Positions 1 through 8,162 of a stretch of 64,000 bases of DNA are shown here, piece by piece. The notes beneath the pieces were generated by a model. It saw nothing but the letters and a program-made list of their open reading frames with translations, was not told where the DNA came from and did no database searches. The stretch lies in assembly GCA_043777375.1 (NCBI GenBank), contig JAYWHX010000170.1:1-64000 (forward strand). The letters run 5' to 3'. Every line of letters starts with the position of its first letter. Position 1 is the stretch's first letter. Origin of the DNA: TH-plancto1 sp043777375 (GTDB lineage: Bacteria; Planctomycetota; Planctomycetia; Planctomycetales; Planctomycetaceae). The translations under genes and the position numbers were made by a program.

Positions 1-1026
1 CGGCGAGCGTCCGGCGTGAGCCGGATGGTTGAGCAACGCTGGACTCACGGGGGAACCATCCGGCTCACGCCGGACGCTCGCCAGAGGGAAATCGACCTCG
101 GCTCCGACACTTCTACCAATCCAGTTCCTCTGCAATGCCTTGATCGAATCCGGCCAGCCGAGATCATCCAGCTCATTCGCCAGACGATCGGCGTACGCAG
201 TGATCCGCAGCATCCACTGCTTGAGCGGCATGCGGACGACCGGATGGTCGCCGCGTTCGCTCTTGCCGTTGATGACCTCTTCGTTCGCGATCACGGTGCC
301 CAGGCCGGGGCACCAGTTGACCGGGGCCTCGCTGATGTAAGCGAGACGGTGCTGGTCCTGATAGCGGCGAACCTCCGGAGATTCAAGCAGCGAGCGGCAG
401 ACGTCAGTCTGTCGAGTCCCCTGCGAGTGATCCGACGTTTCAGAGACCGGCAACGTCTCGGTCGACTCACGTCGACCGCTCGCTATCTCCTCTGGAATCG
501 GCAATTCCGATATCGGCCTCCCCTTGCCGACTCGCGGCTTCCCATCGGGACCAGTCCACTCGAACTCGGGGTCGTACCACGTGTCATATAACTGCAAAAA
601 GATCCACTGCGTCCAGCGGTAATACTCCGGATCAGTCGTCGAGAGTTCGCGGCTCCAGTCGTAGCTGAAGCCGAGCATTTTGAGCTGGCGGCGGAAGGTG
701 TCGATGTTCTGCTTGGTCGTCACCGCCGGGTGCGTGCCGGTCTTGACGGCATGCTCCTCCGCCGGGAGTCCGAACGCATCCCACCCCATCGGGTGCAGCA
801 CATGCTTGCCCCGCATGCGGTTGTACCGCACGACGATATCGGTGGCGGTGTACCCCTCGGGATGTCCGACATGCAGCCCTGACCCGCTGGGGTACGGGAA
901 CATGTCGAGCACATACAGCTTCCCCTGCGCCCCGGCCTGCGGAGTGTTCGGCGTCACAAAGGTCTGGTTCTCGTCCCAGAACTTTTGCCATTTGGGTTCA
1001 ATGCGTTGGAAGTCGTAACGAGGCAT
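1..1026 (-). CDS. leuS: Leucyl-tRNA synthetase, N-terminal part (cut by window edge)
   Basis: Class I aminoacyl-tRNA synthetase that charges tRNA-Leu in the cytoplasm. Translating from the ATG at 1026 gives MPRYDFQRIEPKWQKFW, then the class I signature PYPSGSGLHVGH (the HIGH-type motif), then HPMGWDAFGLPAEE and APVNWCPGLGTVIANEE, all diagnostic of bacterial LeuRS. The frame stays open to base 1, so about 342 residues are seen and the KMSKS motif lies outside. Odd: two segments do not belong to LeuRS. Residues about 190-214 (containing RQTDVCRS) lie between IPEEI and the RLAYISE block, and residues 316-342 translate a perfect-looking inverted repeat at the window start. Both are in-frame copies of repeats found elsewhere in the window. 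Both sit in normally variable stretches, so the enzyme is probably still active. The gene is upstream-flanked by a hairpin of the same repeat family. Confidence 0.95.
   Translation of the reverse strand, partial: MPRYDFQRIEPKWQKFWDENQTFVTPNTPQAGAQGKLYVLDMFPYPSGSGLHVGHPEGYTATDIVVRYNRMRGKHVLHPMGWDAFGLPAEEHAVKTGTHPAVTTKQNIDTFRRQLKMLGFSYDWSRELSTTDPEYYRWTQWIFLQLYDTWYDPEFEWTGPDGKPRVGKGRPISELPIPEEIASGRRESTETLPVSETSDHSQGTRQTDVCRSLLESPEVRRYQDQHRLAYISEAPVNWCPGLGTVIANEEVINGKSERGDHPVVRMPLKQWMLRITAYADRLANELDDLGWPDSIKALQRNWIGRSVGAEVDFPLASVRREPDGSPVSPALLNHPAHAGRSP
2..81. repeat. Palindromic repeat family A, inserted in leuS
   Basis: The arm GCGAGCGTCCGGCGTGAGCC at 3-22 extends to about 29 and is mirrored at about 54-81, with a 24-base loop. 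The whole structure is translated in frame within leuS. A single arm recurs at 7193-7225 and a degenerate arm at 40572-40602. Confidence 0.85.
389..417. repeat. Single arm of repeat family B inside leuS
   Basis: The sequence GCGAGCGGCAGACGTCAGTC followed by TGTCGAG matches, with one or two changes, the two arms at 1069-1097 and 1137-1167. Here it is read in frame as the non-LeuRS peptide TRQTDVCRSLL. Confidence 0.8.
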
Positions 1027-1068
1027 GTCAGACCATCAAGTGAGAGAGTGTGTGCGTGTCGTCTAGAG

Positions 1069-1167
1069 AGCGAGCGGCAGACATCAGTCTGCCGAGGCGT
1101 TGTGCGTCTCAGAAGCGTGGCTTAGTTTGCGGTGTACTCGACAGACTGACGTCTGCCGCTCGCTCGG
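1069..1167. repeat. Repeat family B hairpin between leuS and the phosphatase gene
   Basis: Two inverted arms of about 29 bases (1069-1097 and 1137-1167) face each other across about 40 bases. They fill most of the gap between the phosphatase stop (1171) and the leuS start (1026), on the same strand. The hairpin could act as a terminator or attenuator between them, but there is no T-run. Confidence 0.75.
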
Positions 1168-1170
1168 AGA

Positions 1171-2490
1171 TTACTTCACTCCAAAGTTCCTGAGCACCAC
1201 CCCGGCCACATCGACGTCCTTGAGCCCACTCTTCGGAATCCCGGTGGCATCGCTGGCCAGCAGCACACCCGAGCGGGTGCCGTCGCGGTCGGGATACCCG
1301 TGGGAGCCCTTTGCGAGGCTTGCGTTGAGCGGGATGGCCCTTGCAGGCATGTCGATGAACATCTCGACGGGGTCGTACCCGGGCTTGCGGTGGATGTCGA
1401 CGGTGCGGGCGAAGCTGGGGGCCTTGGCGTCGTCGAGCCACCAGTAGTAGGCGAACCACGCATCGGGCTTGGCGATCAGCACGATCTCGCCGGAGCGTTC
1501 GTGATCGAGGCCGTACTGGCCGCGTTCGGCTCCGACGAGGACTTCCTCGACCTGATGATCGGCCTTCAGCAGCGCGGCGACCTTGGTGACATCGGCGGGG
1601 TTCTTGACGAAGACGTGGGCCATTTGGTGATCGACCATGGCCCAGGCAGCGGACTCACCGGGGACGAGATGCTCCAGCCCATTCTCTTCGCGCAGAGCGA
1701 GCATCCCCGCTGCTCGCAAGATACGATTTGGGTATGAGACCGCGTTCACGGCATTGATGACGTATTCGCTCGCAGCCAGCCAAAGCGTGTCCTTGATTCC
1801 GGCTTCGGCGTACCCATCCACGAGCTTGCCGATGCACGCATCGAGTTCACCCAGCGAGGCCAGCGCCTGCGGGCTGTCCGGCCCGAACTTCTGGGCGGCA
1901 TAGTCGAGATGCGGCAGGTAGATGTAGCTGAACCGCGGTTGAAATTTCTTTGCCCCAACGACGGCCGAATCGACAATCCATGCTGTCGACTTGATGTTCG
2001 CCATCGGGCCCCAGAAGTTCATCAGCGGGAAATGCCCGATCGCATCTCGCAGCTCTCCATACAGCTCCGTCGGCACGGTGTAACACCAGAGTGATTCCGA
2101 CCCGTCCGGGTTGTGGATCGGAGCCGGGGTGCAGATGAAATCGGCCTTGGCTCCCTTGCTGTGCAGCGGGAACCAGACTGCTGAAGTGAGAGCCGGGTCG
2201 TGCTCCTTCAGCGTCTGCCAGATCTGGGGAGCCTGGATACATTCGTTCCAGGCGGTCCACATCTCGACTTCGCCCTTGTCACGATAGAAGAAGCCGTTGG
2301 CGATCACGCCATGCTTTTCAGGCCCGACACCGGTCGTCATGTTGGCTTGCACCGGGCAGGTCATGGCCGGAAAACCGGGGGAGAGTGGCACCGTTGCTCC
2401 GCCGCTCATCAGCGAGGTCAGACGTGGCATGGAGGCCAGATCGGACTGCCGGAGACCAGGGATCGACAGAAGGACAGCGGAATGATGCAT
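1171..2490 (-). CDS. Alkaline-phosphatase-superfamily phosphodiesterase/nucleotide pyrophosphatase
   Basis: Predicted metal-dependent phosphoesterase of the type I phosphodiesterase/nucleotide pyrophosphatase fold, about 439 residues. The segment FPAMTCPVQANMTTGV (about residues 40-55) has the nucleophile Thr context of the family, followed by KHGVIANGFFYRD, then a metal-ligand region YLPHLDYAAQ and a C-terminal KGSHGYPDRDG block that normally carries the last His ligand. No signal peptide is visible in the chosen form, so it is probably cytoplasmic. I start at the ATG at 2490 (MHHSAVLLSIPGL), because the upstream extension to 2616 begins MGQTFLSA, which is only the translation of palindrome family C at 2592-2646. 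The substrate cannot be told from sequence. It is transcribed away from the PQQ-type gene upstream, with about 180 bases between. Confidence 0.85.
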   Translation of the reverse strand: MHHSAVLLSIPGLRQSDLASMPRLTSLMSGGATVPLSPGFPAMTCPVQANMTTGVGPEKHGVIANGFFYRDKGEVEMWTAWNECIQAPQIWQTLKEHDPALTSAVWFPLHSKGAKADFICTPAPIHNPDGSESLWCYTVPTELYGELRDAIGHFPLMNFWGPMANIKSTAWIVDSAVVGAKKFQPRFSYIYLPHLDYAAQKFGPDSPQALASLGELDACIGKLVDGYAEAGIKDTLWLAASEYVINAVNAVSYPNRILRAAGMLALREENGLEHLVPGESAAWAMVDHQMAHVFVKNPADVTKVAALLKADHQVEEVLVGAERGQYGLDHERSGEIVLIAKPDAWFAYYWWLDDAKAPSFARTVDIHRKPGYDPVEMFIDMPARAIPLNASLAKGSHGYPDRDGTRSGVLLASDATGIPKSGLKDVDVAGVVLRNFGVK

Positions 2491-2591
2491 GAGGGAGACC
2501 GTTGACGAGGACACATCCGCCCGAGGGCAGGTTCGTAGTGGACTGGAATCGTACCGGGACAACCGGCGCGATGCGAGTTGATCTTCAGGAG

Positions 2592-2646
2592 AGGCAGACA
2601 GGAATGTCTGCCCCACTGAGCAGTGGCACAGACATTCCTGTCTGTG
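2592..2646. repeat. Palindromic repeat family C
   Basis: Inverted arms GGCAGACAGGAATGTCTGCC and GGCACAGACATTCCTGTCTG surround a short CCACTGAGCAGTGG centre, itself palindromic. It lies between two minus-strand genes and creates a false N-terminal extension (GQTFLSA) of the downstream one. It has no T-run. Confidence 0.85.
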
Positions 2647-2674
2647 CGTAATGAAGACGAACTCTGAAACTGCT

Positions 2675-4405
2675 CTAGGGATTCAAATCGTACGCGGCCA
2701 TGTCGTGATGATTCCGTACGTACAGCTTCCCTCGTACGAGCGCGGGCGGATTCCAAGTCTTGTAATCGCTCGACAGCGCGGGGAACTCGCCGAGTTCCTG
2801 CAACCCCTGGGGGTTCGGCTTCACAAACACGCAGCGGCCGTCCTCGGTCAGTACGACAATGATGCCACTGGTCAGCATCAGCTGTCCGTGGTTGTAGCGG
2901 CCTTTTTTCCATTTGCGGTCGCCAGTCTGCGGATCGAGGCAGACCAGAATGCCTTCGTCCAATCCGTAGATGTTCCCCTCGAACAGGATCGGACTGGTGA
3001 ACTTGCATCGCATGTTCTTGTTCTCCCACAGCTTGGCCACGCCCCAGGCTTCTCCCTCATGCGTGATCTGGACCATCGCACATCCGATGTCATAACTGCA
3101 GGAGATGAAGATTCGTCCATCATCGAACAGGAGCGGCTGCCCGGCGTTCACTGCCGGACCGTTTTCATGAGGGTGAAACCACAGATCTTTGCCGGAGTCT
3201 GGATCATGACCGCGCAGGCCGGTCCCATCGAAATTCAGGATCTGGCGGACTCCGTGAATCGTCACAAGTGTGGGTGAACTGTAGCCCGGACGGTTCTGCC
3301 CCGCTTCTGGAACCGCCGCATGACCAGCTTCATCCATGGCGGGCGGAGCTGTCGTTGTCGTGGCGACCGGCTCAGCTGCCGCGCTGGCAGTGAGACCGGC
3401 ACTCGTCCAGAGGACATCACCCGAGGAGCGGTCAAACGCCACCAGTCCATCCCCGCGTCGGCCCCCCGCGTTGGCAATCACCCGATTCTCGATGATCAGC
3501 GGCGAGCTGGTCAGACCCCACTGCGTGTTGGGCAGGTTGAACTGCTTGAGCAGATTCTTCGACCAGCGGACCTGCCCCGTGGCGAGTTCGAGACAGACCA
3601 ATTCCCCTTCGGCCCCTTGGGCGAACACGAGCTCGCCATCGATCGTGGGTGTGGATCGGGGGCCCGGACCGCCCATCGCCTCCCAGAACTTCGCCGGGTA
3701 TTTGTGCGACCAGAGTTCGCGACCGGTGGAGGCTTGATAGCAGACTACTGCTTCATTGGTCTCACGCTGCTCAATAGTGACAAGCAGATCACCCACAATC
3801 GCCATCGACGCGTACCCCTCGCCCACCGGCTGTTGCCAGAGTGGCTGGGGAGCAGTGTCCCAGGCGGTCCGGATCTGCGGACCGATGACGACCCCATCCC
3901 GATTCACGCCGCGATAGGCGGGCATGTCCTCGGGAGTGATTGCTGGCAGTGCGGCAATCGGTGCCTCCGAGGGAATCGTCGCCTGCTGGGCTCGGTGAGC
4001 AGCCACCCGTTCGGCTTGCGTCGGTTGCCACTTGTATTCAAACGTAATGCCGATATCGCCATTGAGATCCATGCTGCGGATCGAGGCAATAAACCCGCCA
4101 ATCAAAGCGACCGCCGGGATCAGAACGGCAGCCTTCGTCAGGAGGTTCCACCTTGAAAAAAGAGCCACCCAAATCAGGACTAGCAAGACCCCGACGACGA
4201 GCATCGATTCCGCAATCATGTTCGGAATCGACTTCCCGAACGGCGAATCCCAGTTCTGAAGAAATATCTGGCTGATCGCAAACAGTGCGATCGTGCCCCA
4301 GATGCCCCACGATGCCCAGCGACAGATTCGCGACCAGAGAGTTGGGAGCGCGGGAGTGCCCTGCTCTGCGGGAGCAGGAGAATTTGATTCCGAAGCTGCG
4401 GCCAT
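2675..4405 (-). CDS. Membrane-anchored PQQ-binding-like beta-propeller protein
   Basis: About 576 residues. The N-terminal 130 residues hold three likely membrane segments (around TIALFAISQIFLQ, MLVVGVLLVLIWVALF and AAVLIPAVALIGGFIAS). The rest is a soluble domain with repeated W-type blades typical of PQQ-like/BamB propellers, for example VCYQASTGRELWSHKYP, VCLELATGQVRWSKN, VAFDRSSGDVLWTSAG and VCLDPQTGDRKWKKGRY. No catalytic residues for a quinoprotein dehydrogenase are evident, so a binding or scaffold role in the cell envelope is more likely than an enzyme. The start at 4405 is preferred over 4447, since GGAAGG lies about 10 bases upstream. It is divergent from the sugar ABC ATPase gene at 4688, leaving a 280-base shared promoter region. 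Confidence 0.85.
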   Translation of the reverse strand: MAAASESNSPAPAEQGTPALPTLWSRICRWASWGIWGTIALFAISQIFLQNWDSPFGKSIPNMIAESMLVVGVLLVLIWVALFSRWNLLTKAAVLIPAVALIGGFIASIRSMDLNGDIGITFEYKWQPTQAERVAAHRAQQATIPSEAPIAALPAITPEDMPAYRGVNRDGVVIGPQIRTAWDTAPQPLWQQPVGEGYASMAIVGDLLVTIEQRETNEAVVCYQASTGRELWSHKYPAKFWEAMGGPGPRSTPTIDGELVFAQGAEGELVCLELATGQVRWSKNLLKQFNLPNTQWGLTSSPLIIENRVIANAGGRRGDGLVAFDRSSGDVLWTSAGLTASAAAEPVATTTTAPPAMDEAGHAAVPEAGQNRPGYSSPTLVTIHGVRQILNFDGTGLRGHDPDSGKDLWFHPHENGPAVNAGQPLLFDDGRIFISCSYDIGCAMVQITHEGEAWGVAKLWENKNMRCKFTSPILFEGNIYGLDEGILVCLDPQTGDRKWKKGRYNHGQLMLTSGIIVVLTEDGRCVFVKPNPQGLQELGEFPALSSDYKTWNPPALVRGKLYVRNHHDMAAYDLNP

Positions 4406-4687
4406 CGTTGTTGACCTTCCGTGGACTGCCGTGTTCGCCGCCAGCATTGGCTTCGAAGTCGGCAGTTATGGAATCATAGTCAACTTGCCCAAGTTGTCGA
4501 AACCAGCTGGCAGCGACTGCGCAGGGATTGAATTCGAGAGAGCGATCGCTGGAAGGTGCCGAAAGAGAATGTCTATCAGGATTGGCATGGCGACACCCGT
4601 GCAACCATTTCTCGGGTGGAATAGGATGCGTGCGTCCCCCCCGTCTGGAAATGAGACCTTTCCAGCTCACACAGATCGCCAGCTGCC
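4406..4687. other. Divergent intergenic region
   Basis: This holds the promoters for the PQQ-type gene (leftward) and the ABC ATPase gene (rightward). I see no convincing -35/-10 pair, repeat or RNA gene. Short ORFs here on both strands have no recognisable features. Confidence 0.5.
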
Positions 4688-6220
4688 ATGACTGAATCTC
4701 CGCTGATTGAAATTTGGCAGATCACGAAACGCTTTCCTGGCGTGATCGCGTTAAAGGATGTGTCGTTTGACGTCCGTCGCGGCGAGTTTCACTCGATCTG
4801 TGGTGAGAACGGGGCGGGCAAAAGCACGCTGATGAAGATCCTGTCCGGAGTGTATACCGGCTACGAGGGGCAGATCCTGGTCAATGGCGAGGTCGTGAAC
4901 TTCAGCGGGACGCGCGACGCCGAAGAGCGCGGGGTAAGCATCATTCACCAGGAGTTAAATCTGGTCGAAGAGCTGACCGTCGCGGCCAACATCTTCCTCG
5001 GTCGCGAGATGACCAGCGGTTGGGGGCTGCTCAATGATCGCCAGATGGAGATCGAAGCCGACTCGCTCTTCACCCAGCTCGATTCAAAGATCTCGCCCCG
5101 GCAGCTCGTGCGTGAACTCCGTGTGGGCGATCAACAGCTAGTCGAGATCGCGAAAGCCCTGTCTCGAAAAGCAGAGATTCTGATCATGGATGAGCCGACC
5201 AGTGCGCTGACCGAGACGGAGGTCGAGCGACTGTTCCGAGTGATCCAGAAGTTGCGGGCCAGCGGTGTGACGATTCTGTATATCTCGCACAAGATGGAAG
5301 AGGTGTTCCGGCTGTCGGACCGAATCACGGTGATGCGCGATGGGCAAGTGGTGAAGACTCTCGACCGGACGGCAACAACGCCTCGCGAGATCACGCATTT
5401 AATGGTCGGGCGCGAGATCGAGAACACGCATCTGTCGGCCAACCGGACACCAGGCGAGACGATTTTGGAGGTGCGGTCGCTGTCTTTGCCCCGATACGGA
5501 CATGCTCGCAAGTGGCGGCTGGAGAATATCTCGCTCGAATTGAAACGCGGCGAAGTGCTGGGGATTGCGGGCTTGATGGGAGCTGGGCGGACCGAACTGC
5601 TGGAGTGCCTGTTTGGGGCCTCGTCCGTGCCGCCACAAGGAGAGATCCTGCTGAAGGGGAAGCCGGTTCATTTCACTCACCCGTCACAAGCCGTTGATGC
5701 CGGAATCGCGATGGTCACCGAGGACCGCAAGCGAGTCGGGATCTTCTCTCAGATGACCGTGCGCGAGAACATTACCCTCTGTACCCTCGCTGAATCAACC
5801 TCGCTGGGGGTCATCAACTCAAGCCGCGAACAAGCCGCAGCTGCCGACACGATCGCGCAGCTCGGTGTGAAGACCGCGAGCACGGAGACCATGATTACGA
5901 CGCTCTCGGGGGGCAACCAGCAGAAGTGCATCATCGGTCGGTGGCTGAAGACCGCACCCGATGTGTTGCTGCTCGATGACCCGACGCGCGGCGTCGATGT
6001 GGGAGCCAAGGCCGAGCTGTACCGCGTGATCGATAAGCTGTCGCGGGACGGCCTGGGCGTGATCGTGACCAGTAGCGAACTGCCCGAGCTGATCACTCTG
6101 TGCGACCGCATTCTCGTCCTGTGCGAAGGCCGCCTGACTGGAGAGCTGCAACGCGGCGAGTTCACCGAACACCGGATCATGGAACTGGCCACGATGCAAG
6201 GGGAGTTGGTTGCGGGGTAA
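4688..6220 (+). CDS. Sugar ABC transporter ATP-binding protein (RbsA/XylG type)
   Basis: Tandem-ATPase subunit of a carbohydrate importer of the CUT2 class, 510 residues, peripheral to the inner membrane. The first ATPase has Walker A GENGAGKST (residues 39-47), signature-like LRVGDQQLVEIAKAL and Walker B EILIMDEPTSALT. The second has a degenerate Walker A GLMGAGRTELLE, as is usual in this family, then LSGGNQQKCIIGRWL and LLLDDPTRGVDVGAKAE. No permease or binding-protein gene is adjacent, so the partners must be elsewhere. The next gene, deoC, suggests but does not prove a (deoxy)ribose or nucleoside role. Length is the usual one for RbsA. Confidence 0.93.
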   Translation: MTESPLIEIWQITKRFPGVIALKDVSFDVRRGEFHSICGENGAGKSTLMKILSGVYTGYEGQILVNGEVVNFSGTRDAEERGVSIIHQELNLVEELTVAANIFLGREMTSGWGLLNDRQMEIEADSLFTQLDSKISPRQLVRELRVGDQQLVEIAKALSRKAEILIMDEPTSALTETEVERLFRVIQKLRASGVTILYISHKMEEVFRLSDRITVMRDGQVVKTLDRTATTPREITHLMVGREIENTHLSANRTPGETILEVRSLSLPRYGHARKWRLENISLELKRGEVLGIAGLMGAGRTELLECLFGASSVPPQGEILLKGKPVHFTHPSQAVDAGIAMVTEDRKRVGIFSQMTVRENITLCTLAESTSLGVINSSREQAAAADTIAQLGVKTASTETMITTLSGGNQQKCIIGRWLKTAPDVLLLDDPTRGVDVGAKAELYRVIDKLSRDGLGVIVTSSELPELITLCDRILVLCEGRLTGELQRGEFTEHRIMELATMQGELVAG

Positions 6221-6239
6221 GGCAAGGACCGGGTTTTGC

Positions 6240-6323
6240 CCCACTGGGAGGTCGAGGCTCCAGCCGAGCCGCGAGTACAAAAGAACCTGGCCCCAGGCTC
6301 AGCAGGAGCTTCGCCCTCCCAAT
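6240..6323. repeat. Palindromic repeat family D between ABC ATPase and deoC
   Basis: Left arm GGGAGGTCGAGGCTCCAGCC and right arm GGCTCAGCAGGAGCTTCGCC, followed by CTCCC, are imperfect inverted copies. Read in frame they give the peptide EAPAEPRVQ...SAGASPSQ, which makes a false extension of deoC. Related copies lie at 40912-40998 and 42284-42318. Confidence 0.8.
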
Positions 6324-6436
6324 CAAGCTGCTCATACATTCAAGTCGAAACGTTCATCACATTTGACTCACCGGTTAGCCGTTGTCGATCACCTCCAAGT
6401 CGACCACTCATCCACCACCTTCGAAAAGCCCCACTC

Positions 6437-7165
6437 ATGCCAACCCATATCTACTCCGACATCTCCAAGATGATCGATCACTCCTTGCTGAATCCGGCGC
6501 TGTCTGCGGCGGATCTGGATGCGGGGGTGCGGTTGGCGCTGGCTTACGATGTGGCCAGTGTGTGCATCTTGCCGTACGCGTTGAAGCGGTGTGCGGAGAT
6601 GTTGCGGGGGAGCACCGTGAAGGCCAGCACCACCATCGGGTTCCCGCATGGGGGGCACACAACAGCCATCAAGCGGGCCGAAGCGGAACGAGCGATCGCT
6701 GACGGCTGCGAAGAACTCGACATGGTCGTCAACATCAGCCAGGTTCTGTCAGGCCACTGGGATGATGTCCGGGCTGACATTCAGGCGGTCATTGAAGTGG
6801 CCCACGCAGCTGGGCAGAAGGTGAAAGTGATCTTCGAGAACTGCTACTTGAAAGACGAACACAAGATCCAGCTGTGCCGGATCTGTTCGGAGTTGAATGC
6901 GGACTGGGTAAAGACATCGACCGGTTACGGGACCGGTGGGGCGACGCATGACGATTTACGGTTGATGCGCGCGAATGTCGCCCCGCATGTGCAGGTGAAG
7001 GCGGCAGGCGGAGTGCGCGATCTCGATTCGTTGCTGGCCGTGCGAGAGTTGGGAGTGAGCCGCTGCGGAGCCAGCCGAACGAGCGAGATCCTGAACGAGT
7101 GTCGCCAGCGTTTGGGGCTGCCCGCGATCTCGGGGTTGGCGGCCGAGCAGACGACTGGGTATTAA
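6437..7165 (+). CDS. deoC: Deoxyribose-phosphate aldolase
   Basis: Cleaves 2-deoxy-D-ribose 5-phosphate to glyceraldehyde 3-phosphate and acetaldehyde in deoxynucleoside catabolism; cytoplasmic TIM barrel, 242 residues. The Schiff-base lysine is K159 in ADWVKTSTGYGTGGAT, the second lysine is K188 in VQVKAAGGVRD, and the acidic residue is D95 in EELDMVVNI. I start at the ATG at 6437 (MPTHIYSDISKMIDHSLL). The frame runs up to 6236, but that extension only translates repeat D. It lies about 215 bases after the sugar ABC ATPase on the same strand, with the palindrome between them. Confidence 0.95.
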   Translation: MPTHIYSDISKMIDHSLLNPALSAADLDAGVRLALAYDVASVCILPYALKRCAEMLRGSTVKASTTIGFPHGGHTTAIKRAEAERAIADGCEELDMVVNISQVLSGHWDDVRADIQAVIEVAHAAGQKVKVIFENCYLKDEHKIQLCRICSELNADWVKTSTGYGTGGATHDDLRLMRANVAPHVQVKAAGGVRDLDSLLAVRELGVSRCGASRTSEILNECRQRLGLPAISGLAAEQTTGY

Positions 7166-7192
7166 CAGTGGTGTGTGATGAGTTGAGTTCCG

Positions 7193-7225
7193 GGGGCACC
7201 ATCCGGCTCACGCCGGACGCTCGCC
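7193..7225. repeat. Single arm of repeat family A
   Basis: CACCATCCGGCTCACGCCGG followed by ACGCTCGCCAGG, 25 bases after the deoC stop. It matches the right arm of the palindrome that sits in leuS at the window start. No partner arm is seen nearby. Confidence 0.75.
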
Positions 7226-7382
7226 AGGAAGGTTTGAATCGCATCTGAGCGAACTCAAAAATGGGCTAGGGATAAGACCTTTTCGTGATCCGCCTTGACT
7301 CGAAAGCCGTATTCCTTGATGAAGCGTGGCTGAACCCAGCTGTTCTCGGGGGCTCGCCCGAATCTCTAGACACTGCACAACC

Positions 7383-8162
7383 ATGGCCGAATCCTACCTG
7401 CGACTCGACCCGAACCAGATCATCGAAACCGTTGAGGTCCTGACTCGGCGTATTCGCGAACGATTTCCAGGCGCGAACCTGAACAAGGTCTGTGACTCAC
7501 TACTGGCGGTCGCCAGGCAAGCTCAGGTCAGGTCCAATCAGATCGCGCGGCCAATGTATGCCCTGCGTCTGTTGACGATGCTGTTTATCGTGGGGATTGT
7601 GTCCCTGTTTGTGGTGATCTGTCGGCAGTTTAAGCTGGAGGACGACCACCTCGGGCTGGAAGATCTGCTTTCGATGGGCGACGCGGGGTTCCAGACTCTG
7701 TTCTTGATGGGAGCGACGGTCGTCTTTCTGACCACTCTGGAAGCGCGGGTCAAACGCCGCCGGTGTCTGCGGGCGATTCACGAACTGCGGTCGATTGCTC
7801 ATATCATCGACATGCACCAGCTGACGAAGGACCCAGACCGGCTGATCCTGCCCGGTCCAGATACGAAGTCATCGCCGCAGCGGTCGATGTCGGCGTTCGA
7901 GCTGACGCGATATTTAGATTACTGCATCGAGATGTTGTCTCTCGCAGGAAAAGTGGCGGCCCTCTACATTCAGCACTTCGAGGATGCCGAGGCCGTGTCG
8001 GCGGTCAACGATCTGGAGGATCTGACCTCGGGATTGTCTCGGAAGATCTGGCAGAAGATCATGGTGCTGCCCTCCGCAGCAGGTGATTTGAATCGACCCG
8101 ATGGCGTCGCCGCCGCGATCCCCGGCCCCAGTTCCCCCCCGTCGCAGGAGAGTTCGACGTGA
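7383..8162 (+). CDS. Hypothetical two-TM membrane protein
   Basis: About 259 residues, not assigned to a named family. Residues about 60-80 (MYALRLLTMLFIVGIVSLFVV) and 103-120 (TLFLMGATVVFLTTLEA) are likely membrane segments. They are followed by a basic stretch ARVKRRRCLRAIHELRSIAHIIDMHQL and a helical C-terminal region (FELTRYLDYCIEMLSLAGKVAALY). The frame is open from 7326, but the ATG at 7383 starts a better N-terminus. The stop overlaps the GTG of the next gene (GTGA at 8159-8162), which implies translational coupling with the HEAT lipoprotein. Confidence 0.8.
   Translation: MAESYLRLDPNQIIETVEVLTRRIRERFPGANLNKVCDSLLAVARQAQVRSNQIARPMYALRLLTMLFIVGIVSLFVVICRQFKLEDDHLGLEDLLSMGDAGFQTLFLMGATVVFLTTLEARVKRRRCLRAIHELRSIAHIIDMHQLTKDPDRLILPGPDTKSSPQRSMSAFELTRYLDYCIEMLSLAGKVAALYIQHFEDAEAVSAVNDLEDLTSGLSRKIWQKIMVLPSAAGDLNRPDGVAAAIPGPSSPPSQESST

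Noticed and set aside
632..991. Minus-strand ORF of 119 codons within leuS
   Set aside because: It overlaps the true leuS frame, which has clear synthetase motifs; the shadow has Cys/Arg-rich nonsense composition.
2491..2616. N-terminal extension of the phosphatase starting MGQTFLSA
   Set aside because: It translates palindrome C; the family alignment begins at LLSIPGL, a few residues after the ATG at 2490.
6236..6436. N-terminal extension of deoC
   Set aside because: Comes from repeat D and lacks aldolase features; the normal DeoC length fits the ATG at 6437.
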